Shown here: piece by piece, positions 35,031-41,987 of the stretch
How positions within the stretch are numbered: the stretch's first letter is position 1
Layout of the letters: every line of letters starts with the position of its first letter
Source of the DNA: Actinokineospora diospyrosa
GTDB lineage: Bacteria > Actinomycetota > Actinomycetes > Mycobacteriales > Pseudonocardiaceae
Length of the DNA stretch: 64,000 bases
Direction: 5' to 3'
Assembly (NCBI RefSeq): GCF_024171925.1
Contig: NZ_JAMTCO010000006.1
Coordinates: forward strand, 310,001-374,000
Translations under genes and position numbers: made by a program
Notes under the pieces: generated by a model
Seen by the model: only the letters and a program-made list of their open reading frames with translations
What the model was told of the DNA's origin: nothing
Databases searched by the model: none

Positions 35031-35415
35031 ACCTGGCACCAGCGACTCCGACTGTCCACGCGCTGGGAAAGTGGGCTGGGGCGGACCTGACGGCGGTCGA
35101 GTTGGCACCGACGGGTCCGAGTGTCCAGGGGCTGGGTTGGCAGGGCAGCCGAGAGTGGGCTGGGATGGCACCGGATCTTCCGAGGGGCCGGGGGCTGATC
35201 AGGTGGGTTGGGGCTAGCCTGACGGCAGGCGGGTTGGCGCCGCCGGGTCCGAGTGTTCACGGGCTGGCCAGGTGGGCTGGGGCCGGTCCTGACGGGAGTT
35301 GGGATGGCACCCTCGGGGGCCGAGTGTCCAGGCGCTGAGCAGGTGGGCTGGGGCGGACCTGACGGCAGGCCAGTTGGCACCGCAGGGTCCGAGTGTCCAG
35401 GTGCTGGGTTGAGTG
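35031..35415 (+). repeat. Degenerate tandem array, about 69-bp period, right copy
   Basis: At least five imperfect units built from GTGTCCAGGCGCTG, GGTGGGCTGGGGCGGACCTG, ACGGCAGGC and GTTGGCACCGC blocks; two adjacent units measure 69 bp from GTGTCCAGG to GTGTCCAGG. It is the inverted counterpart of 30391-30646. No palindromic repeat/unique spacer structure, so not CRISPR. Confidence 0.7.
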
Positions 35416-36020
35416 GGCTGGCGGGTGGTTGTCCACAACGTGCTCTGCTGTCCACAAGCCCCAATCACTGCCCCGGATCTGTCGGGCCTCCTCGTTAGGC
35501 TGTATATCGGGGGCTCTTGTGGCGGATGATCTTGCGCAAGTGACAGAAGCAGGCTGACAGCGGCGACTCCGAGGAGTGCGGGGTTGAGTAACTGGGCGGG
35601 GCTGGCCCTGGTGGGGGTGGGCTGTGGGGTGCTTGTCCACAACGTGTTCTGTTGTCCACAGGCCCCAATCGCTGGCCCGGTTTTGTCGGGGTGTCTCGGT
35701 AGGCTGTGTATTGGGGGCTCTTGTGGCGGATGATCTTGCGTACCTGGCGGAAGCCGGGCTGACAGCGGTGGCTCCGAGGAGTGCGGCTTGATTAGGTGGG
35801 CTGGGCCGGCTCTGGCGGGGGTGGGTTGGCCGCTGGGTCCGTGGGTCCATGGGTCGGGTTGGGTGGGCTGTGGGGGTGGTTGTCCACAACGTGCTCTGTT
35901 GTCCACAAGCCCCAATCGCTGCCCCGGATCTGTCGGGCCTCCTCGTTAGGCTGTGTATTGGGGGCTCTTGTGGCAGATGATCTTGCGCACCTGAGGGAAC
36001 CGGGCTGACAGCGGCGACTC
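35416..36020 (+). repeat. Three tandem copies of a 200-250-bp repeat with paired DnaA-box-like sites
   Basis: Each copy has two TTGTCCACA-type sites exactly 19 nt apart (35429 and 35448; 35633 and 35652; 35880 and 35899), then the 20-nt core 48 nt after the second box (35496-35515, 35700-35719, 35947-35966), then a conserved tail with TGATCTTGCG and CTGACAGCGG. The second box of copy 1 is CTGTCCACA. No credible gene lies in 34719-36088. Confidence 0.8.
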
Positions 36021-36088
36021 CGAGGAGCGCGGGGGCGGGGCGCCGCCTGCGTCGTGTTGCTGGGCTTGCGACAGGGGCCGACTTGAAG

Positions 36089-36919
36089 CTAAGGCCAGGG
36101 TGTCGACTTGGCGAACTCGGTGAAGTCGCGGGGTGCGCGTCCCAGTGCCCGGGGTACGCCGTCGGAGATGTGGGTGTCTAGGTGCTTGCGGATCGGGGCG
36201 ATGACGTCGGCGAAGGCCTCGGCGTCGGCAGGGGGCCAGCCGGCGGCGACTAGTTCGGTGATGAATTCCGGTGCGGGCAAAGGGACGTAGCGCACGGTCC
36301 GTCCGGAGGCGCGGGAGATCTCGGTTGCCGCCTCGGCGAAGGTCAGGGCGCGTGGGCCGGACAGTTCGTAGGTCTCGCCCACGTGCTTATCGGTGGTGAG
36401 CGCCGCGACCACGACGGCGGCGATGTCCTCGGCGTCGACGAAGCTCACGGCGCCGTCGCCTGCGGGGAGGCGGAGTTCGCCGGAGCGCACGGCGTCGGCG
36501 AAGAAGCCCTCGGTGAAGTTCTGCGCGAACCAGGTCGGGCGCACGATCGTCCACTCCAGACCGCTCGTGCGTACCGCGTCCTCGCCGTCGACGTGGATCC
36601 GGCCCGCGAGGCTGTCCAAGTCGCCGTAGTCCGGTGTGTCCACGCCGCGTCCGGACAGCAGCACGACTCGTCGGACGCCCGCTTCCACGCAGTGGCGCAC
36701 GAATGGCCGTGTCAGCGGGTCTTTGTCGTAAGGCACGACGAGGACGCTCGCCGCACCGCGCGTGGCGGCGTCCCAAGTGTCGCGTGCGGCCCAGTCGAAC
36801 GGCGGGTCGCCCTTGCGCGACCCCACGCGAACGGCGATGCCCTTGTCCCGCAGTCGGGACACCACCCGGCGACCTGTCTTGCCCGTGCCGCCGGTCATGA
36901 GGATGGGGTGATCAGTCAT
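36089..36919 (-). CDS. NmrA-like NAD(P)-binding protein (atypical SDR)
   Basis: A 276-residue Rossmann-fold protein with MTGGTGKTGRRVV for dinucleotide binding and the EWTIVRPTWFAQNF stretch typical of NmrA/QOR2-like atypical short-chain dehydrogenases, which often lack the catalytic YxxxK. It may act as a redox sensor or quinone/NADPH-dependent reductase. ATG 36919 is chosen over a 12-codon upstream extension. It is divergent from an AraC regulator 119 bp away, which probably controls it. Confidence 0.88.
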   Translation of the reverse strand: MTDHPILMTGGTGKTGRRVVSRLRDKGIAVRVGSRKGDPPFDWAARDTWDAATRGAASVLVVPYDKDPLTRPFVRHCVEAGVRRVVLLSGRGVDTPDYGDLDSLAGRIHVDGEDAVRTSGLEWTIVRPTWFAQNFTEGFFADAVRSGELRLPAGDGAVSFVDAEDIAAVVVAALTTDKHVGETYELSGPRALTFAEAATEISRASGRTVRYVPLPAPEFITELVAAGWPPADAEAFADVIAPIRKHLDTHISDGVPRALGRAPRDFTEFAKSTPWP

Positions 36920-37025
36920 GGGCTGAGTCAATCCGCTTCGCCAGCCGTGGGCCATGTTCCGGGCACCGCGGGGGATGTCCCAGCGTCTCGGATCGTGAGC
37001 GGGTCGACGTTCTGCGCCGCGCCGC

Positions 37026-37031
37026 TAGTGT
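37026..37031 (+). promoter_or_regulatory. -10 element of a probable leaderless AraC-type transcript
   Basis: TAGTGT lies 7 nt before GTG 37039. GGTCGACG near 37002 could be the -35 region. Confidence 0.4.
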
Positions 37032-37038
37032 CGGGGGT

Positions 37039-37956
37039 GTGGACACGTTGACGGACCTGCTCGACGGGGTGCGCGCTCGGGCCGCCCTCGTCGTGCGCGC
37101 CGCGCTGGAGCCCGGCTGGTCGGTGCGCTTCGCGGGCGGCGCGTACCTGACCATGGTGAGCCCGCTGCGGGGGCGCGCGTGGGTCGGGTCGGCCGAGGAG
37201 ACCGCCGTGGTCGACCCCGGTGACGTGGCGGTGCTGCGCGGCCCCGCGCCGTTCACGGTGGGGGAGCACCCGGCGGTCGGGCCGCCGCGCGTGATCACCC
37301 GCGACGACTACTGCGACCGGGCCCGCGACGCCGCCGCGCCACCGCGGACCTGCGGCGACCCCAACGGCGCCACCGTGCTGCTCAGCGGGGCCTACGAGGC
37401 GCGCTCCGGCGTCGGCGACGGACTGCTCGCCACGCTGCCCACCCTGCTCGTCGTGCGCGGCGCCGATCCCGCCGTGCTCGCGCAGGTGGCCGCCGAGGTC
37501 GCCCCGGACCGGCCCGGCCAGCAGGCCCTGCTCGACCGGCTGCTGGACCTGGCCCTGATCTCCACCCTGCGCACCTGGTTCGCCACCGAGGGCACCGCCA
37601 CCACGGCCGACCCGCTGGTGGCCACGGCGGTGCGGCTGCTGGGCGCGGACATCGCGCACCCGTGGACGGTCGCGGCGCTGGCGACGGCGGCCGGGACCTC
37701 CCGCGCCGTGCTGGCCCGCCGGTTCACCGCCGAGGTCGGGCAGACCCCGATGGCGCACCTGGCCGACCTGCGCCTGGCCCGCGCCGCCGACCTGCTCCGG
37801 GACACCAGCGCGACGGTCGCGGCGATCGCCAGGCAGGTGGGCTACGCCAACGCCTTCGCGCTCAGTGCGGCGTTCAAACGCAGGCGGGGGTTCAGCCCAA
37901 GCGCTCTGCGTGGGGCAGGCGGTGTGCCGGTGGCCAATGGCGTCGAAGCCACTTAG
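37039..37956 (+). CDS. AraC-family regulator with cupin-type N-terminal domain
   Basis: A 305-residue regulator. The N-terminal ~170 residues form a cupin-like sensing domain of the kind found with this AraC subgroup (VDPGDVAVLRGPAPFTV). The C-terminal ~100 residues carry the two AraC helix-turn-helix units (WTVAALATAAGTSRAVLARR and VAAIARQVGYANAFALSAAF, then RRRGFSP). The adjacent divergent NmrA-like gene is its likely target. A strong hairpin immediately follows the stop. Confidence 0.93.
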   Translation: MDTLTDLLDGVRARAALVVRAALEPGWSVRFAGGAYLTMVSPLRGRAWVGSAEETAVVDPGDVAVLRGPAPFTVGEHPAVGPPRVITRDDYCDRARDAAAPPRTCGDPNGATVLLSGAYEARSGVGDGLLATLPTLLVVRGADPAVLAQVAAEVAPDRPGQQALLDRLLDLALISTLRTWFATEGTATTADPLVATAVRLLGADIAHPWTVAALATAAGTSRAVLARRFTAEVGQTPMAHLADLRLARAADLLRDTSATVAAIARQVGYANAFALSAAFKRRRGFSPSALRGAGGVPVANGVEAT

Positions 37957-38006
37957 CCGCCTGGTGTGGAGACCGGTGGTGGAAGTACAGCCTCCACACC
38001 AGGCGG
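37957..38006. terminator. 15-bp perfect hairpin between convergent transcripts
   Basis: CCGCCTGGTGTGGAG (37957-37971) and its exact complement (37992-38006) flank a 20-nt loop. It ends the AraC gene on one side and the PKS operon on the other. Confidence 0.8.
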
Positions 38007-38022
38007 AACGCGGTCAGGCCGA

Positions 38023-39564
38023 CTAGGACACCGGCACGGCGTCGGACTCCGCCGACTCCTCCGCCCCGGTTCGGATCCCCCACAGCACCAACCCGGCCAG
38101 CGCGAACGACAGGATCGCACTCGTCAACGCGATCCCCGCGAGCCCGGAGGTGAAAGCCTCCCGGGCGGAGCTCAACAAGGTGTCGGCCGTGTCCGCGGGC
38201 AGCGAGTTCGTCGCCGCCACGCCGTTGGCCAGGCTGTCCTGGATGGCCGTCGCCGTCGGGGCGGGGGTGCCGGGGGCGACGGTGACCTGGGCCCGGTAGA
38301 TGGCCGTGCCGAGGCTGCCGAGGATCGCCACACCGAGGGCCATGCCGAGCTCGGTGCTGGTCTCGGAGACCGCGGACGCCGAGCCCGCCATCTGCGGGGG
38401 CGCCGAACCGACGATCAGGTCGGTGCCCAGGGCGACGACCGGGCCGCCACCCGCGTAGAGGACGGCGAAGGCGGTGACCAGGAGCGTCACGTCCTCACCG
38501 GGGGTGACCAGCAGGAGCAGCAGGTGACCGACGCCGGAGATGGCCAGGCCCGCGGCGACCACCGGGGCGGGGCCGAAGCGGGCCGCCAGACCGGGGGAGG
38601 ACATCGAGGTGATGATCAGGGCGAAGGCGGCGGGGAGCAGCCACAGGCCCGCGGTCAGCGGCGAGCGGCCCGCGACCAGCTGCAGGAACTGGGTGATGAA
38701 CAGGTACGTGCCGCCCGCGACGAACATGGTGAGCAGCAGCGCGGAGGCCGCCACGGCGAACGCGCGGCGGGTGAACAGGCGCAGGTCGAGCAGCGGGTGC
38801 TCGGACGCGCGCTGCCTGCGGACGAACACGTACCCGAACGCGGCGCCCACCACGATGCCCGCAGCGGCGAGGGCGGGGGACCCCTCGGTGGCGAGCTCCT
38901 TGAGGCCGAAGATGATCGGCAGGATCGCGACCAGCGACAACACCACGCTCACCGGGTCGAGCTTGCCGCCGTCGGGGTCGCGGTACTCCGGCAGCAGCAC
39001 CGGGCCGAGGATGAGGAGCAGGACCATGACCGGCACCGCGATGAGGAACACCGCGCCCCACCAGAACCACTGCAGGATCAGGCCGCCGATGACCGGGCCG
39101 AGCGCGGTGCCGACCGAGAACATCGTCACCCACACCGCGATCGCCAACCCGCGCTGGCGGTCGTCGGTGAACATGTTCACGATCAGCGACAGCGTCGAGG
39201 GCATCAGCGTCGCGCCCGCGACACCGAGCAGCGCCCGCGCGGCGATCAGCAGCACCGGGTCGGACGCGTAGGCCGCCAGCACCGAGGCCACCGCGAAGGC
39301 GGCGCCACCGATCAGCAGGACCTTGCGCCTACCGACCCGGTCGCCCAGGGTGCCCATCGTGACCAGGAAACCGGCGATCATGAAGCCGTAGATGTCGACG
39401 ATCCACAACGTCTCCTGCGCACTGGCACCCAGCCCCGAGCTGATCTCCGGGACGGCGAGGTGGAGCACGCTGACGTCCATCGCGACCAGCAGCGTCGGCA
39501 GCGCGAGCACCGCCAGGCCCAGCCACTGCCGGGTCCCCGCTCGCACGGGTGCTGAGGAGTTCAC
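38023..39564 (-). CDS. MFS drug exporter, DHA2 (14-helix) family
   Basis: A 513-residue transporter with about 14 helices. It has the MFS loop motif GTLGDRVGRRKVLL (motif A) and the LDPVSVVLS segment common in DHA2 proteins such as QacA and actinorhodin-type exporters; antiporter motif C is approximated by GVAGATLMPSTLSL followed by VGTALGPVIGG. Proton-driven export of the PKS product is the likely role. It is the last gene of the operon; its GTG overlaps the thioesterase stop. Confidence 0.93.
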   Translation of the reverse strand: MNSSAPVRAGTRQWLGLAVLALPTLLVAMDVSVLHLAVPEISSGLGASAQETLWIVDIYGFMIAGFLVTMGTLGDRVGRRKVLLIGGAAFAVASVLAAYASDPVLLIAARALLGVAGATLMPSTLSLIVNMFTDDRQRGLAIAVWVTMFSVGTALGPVIGGLILQWFWWGAVFLIAVPVMVLLLILGPVLLPEYRDPDGGKLDPVSVVLSLVAILPIIFGLKELATEGSPALAAAGIVVGAAFGYVFVRRQRASEHPLLDLRLFTRRAFAVAASALLLTMFVAGGTYLFITQFLQLVAGRSPLTAGLWLLPAAFALIITSMSSPGLAARFGPAPVVAAGLAISGVGHLLLLLVTPGEDVTLLVTAFAVLYAGGGPVVALGTDLIVGSAPPQMAGSASAVSETSTELGMALGVAILGSLGTAIYRAQVTVAPGTPAPTATAIQDSLANGVAATNSLPADTADTLLSSAREAFTSGLAGIALTSAILSFALAGLVLWGIRTGAEESAESDAVPVS

Positions 39565-40406
39565 GGTAAATCCCTTCCTGCGGAGGTTGCCGAGACCGCG
39601 AGCCGGTCCCGGTGTGGTGCGACCGGAGTGTGCCGCATCGGTCCGACATTTCGGACAAACTTAGGGGTACTGCTTCCCAACGCCTCGACCACCTCGCGCA
39701 CGACGACGGCCGCGGCGTCCGGCTGGTAAAGGAAGAAGTGCCCACCGGTGAACAGCCGGCAAGCGAACGCCCCCGACGTCTCGAGCGACCACAGGTGGAG
39801 CCGTGCCGAGTTCACGATCGGATCATCGGCGGCGCCGACCGCCAGTACGTCCACACCGGTCCCCGACATCGGCCTGCGGTAGGTCTCCAACGCGGCCAGA
39901 TCGGCGCGGATCGCGCGCAGAGTGGCCTGCACGAAGTCCTCACGAGCCCGGAGACCTGCGGGGATACCGCCGATGAGGTCCAGGTGCGCCATCAGGTCCG
40001 CGTCGCTGCCTTGGTGCAGGAAGGGCGGTTCACTCGGTAGACAAGGGGCTTGCCTGCCGGACACCACCAACAGACGAGCCCGTTGCCCGGCCGCCTCCAG
40101 CAGCTTGGTGGTCTCGTACCCGAGCACGCTCCCAAAACTGTGCCCCACCACCGCGAACGGCAGGGGCTCCAACTCGGACACAGCCCGCGCCAACTCGGCG
40201 GCCAACGGCTCCACCCGGTCCACCCCGGCCTCACCGGCCCGGACCGCCCGCCCCGGCAACTGCGCGACAACCAACTCCACCCACGGCGGCAACAACTCCC
40301 GCCACCCCCGAAACGCCGTCGGCCACCCACCCGCGTGCGCCAACGCGATCACCCGCGCCTCAGGGCGCTGGACCTCGACCCCCCGCAACTCCACCAACCA
40401 CGTCAT
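39561..40406 (-). CDS. Type II thioesterase
   Basis: A 281-residue alpha/beta-hydrolase with nucleophile motif AVVGHSFGSVLGY and C-terminal histidine in FTGGHFFLY, the pattern of stand-alone (type II) thioesterases. These clear stalled or wrongly loaded acyl groups from PKS/NRPS carrier domains. Because the assembly line ends in an oxoamine synthase, it is unlikely to release the product. The C-terminal ~35 residues after EVVEALG are longer than usual and arginine-rich. ATG 40406 overlaps the stop of a 50-codon frame. Confidence 0.92.
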   Translation of the reverse strand: MTWLVELRGVEVQRPEARVIALAHAGGWPTAFRGWRELLPPWVELVVAQLPGRAVRAGEAGVDRVEPLAAELARAVSELEPLPFAVVGHSFGSVLGYETTKLLEAAGQRARLLVVSGRQAPCLPSEPPFLHQGSDADLMAHLDLIGGIPAGLRAREDFVQATLRAIRADLAALETYRRPMSGTGVDVLAVGAADDPIVNSARLHLWSLETSGAFACRLFTGGHFFLYQPDAAAVVVREVVEALGSSTPKFVRNVGPMRHTPVAPHRDRLAVSATSAGRDLP

Positions 40407-40555
40407 AGCGCCGCCAACCGGGAGTGCCGCACGGACAACAGGTCCCACCCGCGAACCCGCTGCCAAGCCGTGTCCCCGCTGGCAGGCACCACTGTGTCCG
40501 GTCCGGCTCCCGGACGCCGAACTTCGGGTCCGCGGGATCTGATCAGCGTGGTCAT
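40403..40555 (-). CDS. Small coupled ORF, 50 residues, unknown function
   Basis: This frame fills exactly the space between the deacetylase-like gene and the thioesterase gene: its ATG (40555) overlaps the upstream stop and its TGA (40403) overlaps the downstream start, both as ATGA. It encodes MTTLIRSRGPEVRRPGAGPD, then a Pro/Ser linker, then a C-terminal AWQRVRGWDLLSVRHSRLAAL-like basic amphipathic stretch. No family is recognised. The perfect coupling on both sides is the main argument that it is translated. Confidence 0.55.
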   Translation of the reverse strand: MTTLIRSRGPEVRRPGAGPDTVVPASGDTAWQRVRGWDLLSVRHSRLAAL

Positions 40556-41664
40556 CGCGCCGCCAGGAGGGGGTGGTGGGCGCGGAGGTGGTCGAGCACC
40601 CGGGTCTGGTGCGGCTGAGCACGCTGACCGGGCAGGTGTTCCAAGGAGTGCAGGAACGGGTCCTCCGGTGCGGGCAGACCCGCGATGGCCGCGGCGGTCG
40701 CCAGGACCAAGGTCGGCTGGTACCAGGCTGAGTACCCGCCCTCGTGGGCGAACACGATCCGGCCCCCGGTGAGATCGTCCGCCAAGGCGCACATGAGGGC
40801 GGTCATCGCGTGGAGGGTGCGGCTGGTGCACATCATCCGGCCCATCGGGTCGTGGGCACTGGCGTCGACACCGGCCGCCACCAGGATCAAGTCCGGTTGG
40901 AACGCGCGCGCGGCGGGCTCAACCACCCGCTCCAGCGCCGCGAGGTAGGCCTCGTGCCCGGACCCCGGTGGCAGCGGGACGTTCAGCGTCGTGCCCAGAC
41001 CGGCGCCGTTGCCGGTCTCCCGCACCGAACCGGACGCGGGTGGGAACAGGCCGTCTTGGTGGATCGACACGTACAGCACGTCCGGGGAGTCGTAGAACGC
41101 CCGCTGGATCCCGTTGCCGTGGTGGACGTCCCAGTCGAGGACCAGTACCCGCGATGCCCCGGCGCGGCGGGCGGCTTGGGCCGCGATGGCCACGTTGTTG
41201 TACAGGCACAGCGCCATCGCCCGGTCTGGCTCCGCGTGGTGCCCCGGCGGCCGCACGACGCAGTAGGCGCGCGAGAACCGGCCCGCCAGCACCGCTTCCG
41301 CCGCCTGGGCGCACGCGCCCGCCGCCAGCCGTGCCGCTCGGGCGCTGTGGTGGTTGACGTGCGCGTACACCCCGGCGTCGCCCGCGCCGAGGGCCGAGGT
41401 GGCCTCCACCCGGTCGATGTGCGCGCGGGTGTGCACCAGCAGCAGGTCCGCGTCGGTCGCCGGGGTCGGGGTGACCGTGGTGAACAGGTCGAGCACCCCG
41501 CTGGCCCGCACCAATCCTTCGGCGCGGCGCAGGTCGGGGTCCACCGCGAACTGGCGCAGCGGCTCGACCCCCGGCCCGACCGGCACGTAGCCGGACCCGG
41601 CGCCGGGGTCGTGCCAGTGGCACAGTTCGTGGCTGTACCAGCCGGGTTGGGCCGGCTCAGGCAC
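40552..41664 (-). CDS. Histone-deacetylase-fold amidohydrolase
   Basis: A 370-residue enzyme of the arginase/deacetylase superfamily (histone deacetylase, acetylpolyamine amidohydrolase and AcuC relatives). Catalytic histidines H142 and H143 (RPPGHHAE), zinc ligands D179 and H181 (DWDVHHGNG) and D267 (AAGVDAS), and the late GGYS tyrosine are all present, so it should be active. The family removes acyl groups from amines. In this operon it could free an amine on the polyketide or its starter; this is inferred. The GTG start overlaps the preceding small gene by 8 nt. Confidence 0.92.
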   Translation of the reverse strand: MPEPAQPGWYSHELCHWHDPGAGSGYVPVGPGVEPLRQFAVDPDLRRAEGLVRASGVLDLFTTVTPTPATDADLLLVHTRAHIDRVEATSALGAGDAGVYAHVNHHSARAARLAAGACAQAAEAVLAGRFSRAYCVVRPPGHHAEPDRAMALCLYNNVAIAAQAARRAGASRVLVLDWDVHHGNGIQRAFYDSPDVLYVSIHQDGLFPPASGSVRETGNGAGLGTTLNVPLPPGSGHEAYLAALERVVEPAARAFQPDLILVAAGVDASAHDPMGRMMCTSRTLHAMTALMCALADDLTGGRIVFAHEGGYSAWYQPTLVLATAAAIAGLPAPEDPFLHSLEHLPGQRAQPHQTRVLDHLRAHHPLLAAR

Positions 41665-41956
41665 CGGTGCGCACCAGGCTGAGCCCGGACAGCTCGGCGA
41701 TCCGGCCGAGGTAGTGCTCGCGCTCCTCGGCGGGGGTCAGCTTGGTCCGGAACACCGACTCCAACTGGGCCAGCACCTTCTCGGCCTCCGGTCGGGTCAC
41801 CGGCCGCTCACCCAGGTCCTTCTCGAACGCGCGGATCGCGGCCGCGGGCGCCAGCACGCCGTCGGCGTAGCCGGACTGGTCGGCGTTGTGGTTGCGGGTG
41901 CAGGCGATCGCTTTGAGGACCGCGCTGAAGAACGCCCTGGTGTCGATCTCGCTCAT
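41657..41956 (-). CDS. Small conserved-looking protein of unknown function (99 aa)
   Basis: A soluble, mostly helical protein (FFSAVLKAIACTRN, AAAIRAFEKDLGE, AEKVLAQLESVFRT, EREHYLGRIAELSG) with no signal or membrane segment. It starts 31 bp after the oxoamine-synthase PKS gene and overlaps the deacetylase-like gene by 8 nt. GGAGGAG lies before the ATG. I do not recognise the family; its place suggests an accessory role in the pathway. Confidence 0.75.
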   Translation of the reverse strand: MSEIDTRAFFSAVLKAIACTRNHNADQSGYADGVLAPAAAIRAFEKDLGERPVTRPEAEKVLAQLESVFRTKLTPAEEREHYLGRIAELSGLSLVRTGA

Positions 41957-41987
41957 GTCCGTCTCCTCCTGGTTCGGGGTGGCTGGC

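Noticed and set aside
35031-36020. CRISPR array
   Set aside because: Repeats are degenerate and long, spacers are not unique, and no cas genes are nearby.
35416-36020. Chromosomal or plasmid replication origin
   Set aside because: DnaA-like boxes are present, but dnaA, dnaN, gyrase or plasmid rep genes and an AT-rich unwinding region are all absent from the window.
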